In this document: positions 62,688-64,000 of the stretch, piece after piece
Numbering within the stretch: position 1 is the first letter of the stretch
Layout: each line of letters opens with the position of its first letter
Source of the DNA: Cellvibrionaceae bacterium
GTDB taxonomy: Bacteria > Pseudomonadota > Gammaproteobacteria > Pseudomonadales > Cellvibrionaceae
DNA: 64,000 bases
Reading direction: 5' to 3'
Assembly: GCA_021151695.1 (NCBI GenBank)
Contig: JAGKWU010000002.1
Coordinates: 305,624 to 369,623 of the forward strand
Program-made: the position numbers and the translations under genes
The notes under the pieces: generated by a model
Told to the model about the DNA's origin: nothing
The model's input: the letters and a program-made list of their open reading frames with translations, nothing else
The model's database searches: none

Positions 62688-63854
62688 ATGAATTTGCACG
62701 AGTATCAGGGTAAGCAGTTGTTTGCCCAATATGGTTTGCCTGTATCAAAAGGCATCGCCGCTGCTACCGTTGAAGAAGCAGTTGCAGCAGCTGATCAAAT
62801 CGGCGGCGACATGTTCGTCGTTAAAGCTCAAGTACACGCTGGTGGCCGCGGTAAAGCGGGCGGCGTGAAGTTGGTGAAGAGCAAAGAAGAAATCGCTGCT
62901 TTCGCTGACAAGTGGTTGGGCAAGAACCTGGTGACCTACCAAACTGACGAAAAAGGCCAGCCAGTTAGCCGCATTCTCGTGGAGACTTGCACCGACATCG
63001 CTAAAGAATTGTACCTGGGCGCGGTAGTAGACCGTTCCAGCCGTCGCATCGTGTTCATGGCGTCTACCGAAGGTGGCGTTGAGATCGAGAAGGTTGCGCA
63101 CGACACTCCTGAAAAAATCCTGAAAGTTGCCGTTGATCCGCTGGTAGGCGCACAGCCTTTCCAAGGTCGTGACCTGGCTTTCAAACTCGGTTTGGAAGGC
63201 AAGCAAATCAATCAATTCGTGAACATCTTCCTTGGCTTGGCCAAGTTGTTCAAAGAAAAAGATTTGGCTCTGCTGGAAGTGAACCCACTGGTAATCACTC
63301 CAGAAGGCAACCTGCACTGCCTGGACGCCAAGCTGGTTATCGATGGTAACGCCCTGTACCGTCACCCAGAACTGAAAGCCATGCAAGATCCAACTCAAGA
63401 AGACGCGCGCGAAGCGCACGCTGCTTCCTGGGAACTGAACTATGTTGCCCTGGGTGGCGATATCGGTTGTATGGTTAACGGCGCTGGCTTGGCCATGGGT
63501 ACCATGGATATCGTTAAGCTGCACGGTGGCCAACCTGCCAACTTCCTCGACGTAGGCGGTGGTGCAACCAAAGAGCGCGTGGTTGAAGCGTTCAAAATCA
63601 TTCTGTCTGACGATGCAGTGAAAGCTGTATTCATCAACATCTTCGGCGGTATCGTACGTTGCGACATGATCGCAGAAGGCGTAATTGGTGCGGTTAAAGA
63701 AGTAGGCGTGAAAGTACCTGTTGTTGTTCGTCTGCAAGGTAACAATGCTGAATTGGGTGCGAAAGTGTTGGGCGAAAGTGGCCTGAACATTATTGCCGAT
63801 ACCGACTTGACTGGCGCTGCCAAGAAAGTTGTTGCAGCTGCTGCGAATCAATAA
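62688..63854 (+). CDS. sucC: Succinyl-CoA synthetase beta subunit SucC
   Basis: With SucD it makes ATP or GTP from succinyl-CoA. ATG 62688 gives 388 residues, the same length as in E. coli, starting MNLHEYQGKQLFAQYGLPVS; in-frame codons to 62631 are leader. The ATP-grasp region (VVKAQVHAGGRGKAGGVKLV, LLEVNPLVIT) and the C-terminal CoA-ligase-like part (FLDVGGGATKERVVEAF, NIFGGIVRCDMIAEG) are intact. sucD begins 11 bp downstream. Confidence 0.97.
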   Translation: MNLHEYQGKQLFAQYGLPVSKGIAAATVEEAVAAADQIGGDMFVVKAQVHAGGRGKAGGVKLVKSKEEIAAFADKWLGKNLVTYQTDEKGQPVSRILVETCTDIAKELYLGAVVDRSSRRIVFMASTEGGVEIEKVAHDTPEKILKVAVDPLVGAQPFQGRDLAFKLGLEGKQINQFVNIFLGLAKLFKEKDLALLEVNPLVITPEGNLHCLDAKLVIDGNALYRHPELKAMQDPTQEDAREAHAASWELNYVALGGDIGCMVNGAGLAMGTMDIVKLHGGQPANFLDVGGGATKERVVEAFKIILSDDAVKAVFINIFGGIVRCDMIAEGVIGAVKEVGVKVPVVVRLQGNNAELGAKVLGESGLNIIADTDLTGAAKKVVAAAANQ

Positions 63855-63865
63855 GGGGTAGAGAC

Positions 63866-64000
63866 ATGAGCGTTCTAATTAACAAAGACACCAAAGTAAT
63901 CTGCCAGGGTTTCACCGGTGCGCAAGGTACTTTCCACTCTGAACAAGCGATTGCTTACGGCACCAAAATGGTTGGTGGTGTAACTCCAGGTAAGGGTGGT
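63866..64000 (+). CDS. sucD: Succinyl-CoA synthetase alpha subunit SucD (cut by window end)
   Basis: The first 45 codons are visible from ATG 63866 (MSVLINKDTKVICQGFTGAQ). The CoA-binding fold start (CQGFTGAQGTFHSEQAI) and VGGVTPGKGG match SucD. The rest lies outside the window. Confidence 0.95.
   Translation, partial: MSVLINKDTKVICQGFTGAQGTFHSEQAIAYGTKMVGGVTPGKGG

Noticed and set aside
62745..63851. Long minus-strand open frame opposite sucC (and a similar one opposite sucB at 59819-60919)
   Set aside because: These are antisense shadows caused by strongly biased codon use in highly expressed TCA genes; the sense genes are unambiguous.
1..64000. CRISPR arrays, insertion sequences, prophage, rRNA and tRNA genes
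   Set aside because: I looked for regularly spaced repeats, transposase motifs, phage genes and RNA-gene signatures and found none in the window.

Overview
The window looks like chromosome of a gammaproteobacterium close to Cellvibrio (Cellvibrionaceae). The basis is the combination of serine-rich linkers in secreted multidomain proteins, F5/8C (discoidin) domains, a GH3 beta-glucosidase locus, a PEP-CTERM-type sorting tail, and a gammaproteobacterial gltA-sdhCDAB-sucABCD arrangement. This assignment is inferred from gene content; no 16S gene is present.

Left part (1-16.2 kb). A truncated PEP-CTERM-like secreted protein, thiol peroxidase (tpx) and the rRNA methyltransferase rsmJ are followed by a hybrid histidine kinase and an OmpR-type regulator. 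Next come a secreted protein of unknown function and a secreted matrixin-type metalloprotease. Two tandem chemoreceptors, a 2-oxoglutarate/iron oxygenase translationally coupled to a 61-residue Cys-rich protein, a lipoprotein, slyD, a DUF3108 protein, purN and purM complete the region.

Accessory block (16.4-25 kb). An NtrC-type activator and its kinase overlap. They precede a membrane-fusion protein, an ABC ATPase and a duplicated-FtsX permease (MacA/MacB-like). A -24/-12 sigma-54 promoter and two upstream dyads spaced 21 bp apart sit just before the transporter genes, so the regulator probably switches the exporter on. This block and an MFS transporter lie between purM and the DUF2066-hda pair, which are usually divergent neighbours.

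Sugar locus (26.6-39 kb). A GluP-type glucose transporter, a LacI-type regulator, glucokinase and a GH3 beta-glucosidase that appears cytoplasmic are followed by an outer-membrane porin. A perfect 18-bp dyad holds the -35 boxes of both the glk and the beta-glucosidase promoters. The porin has its own sigma-54-like promoter. Inside this locus is an AT-rich gene for a 1046-residue gingipain-type (C25) cysteine peptidase without a signal peptide.

Surface-protein region (39.2-51.3 kb). It holds a protein of unknown function, two tandem paralogues built of two F5/8C domains, a linker and a beta-helix-like region, and a 1395-residue membrane protein. The membrane protein carries a short segment typical of TonB-dependent receptor plugs between membrane helices and has an internally duplicated N-terminal module. 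It is the most unusual protein in the window.

Right part (51.4-64 kb). gltA is divergent from sdhCDAB-sucAB, lpdA and sucCD (sucD is cut by the window edge), a TCA-cycle cluster. Several genes here and elsewhere have hairpins centred on their stop codons, and lpdA is preceded by two TTGGC/GCCAA palindromes.
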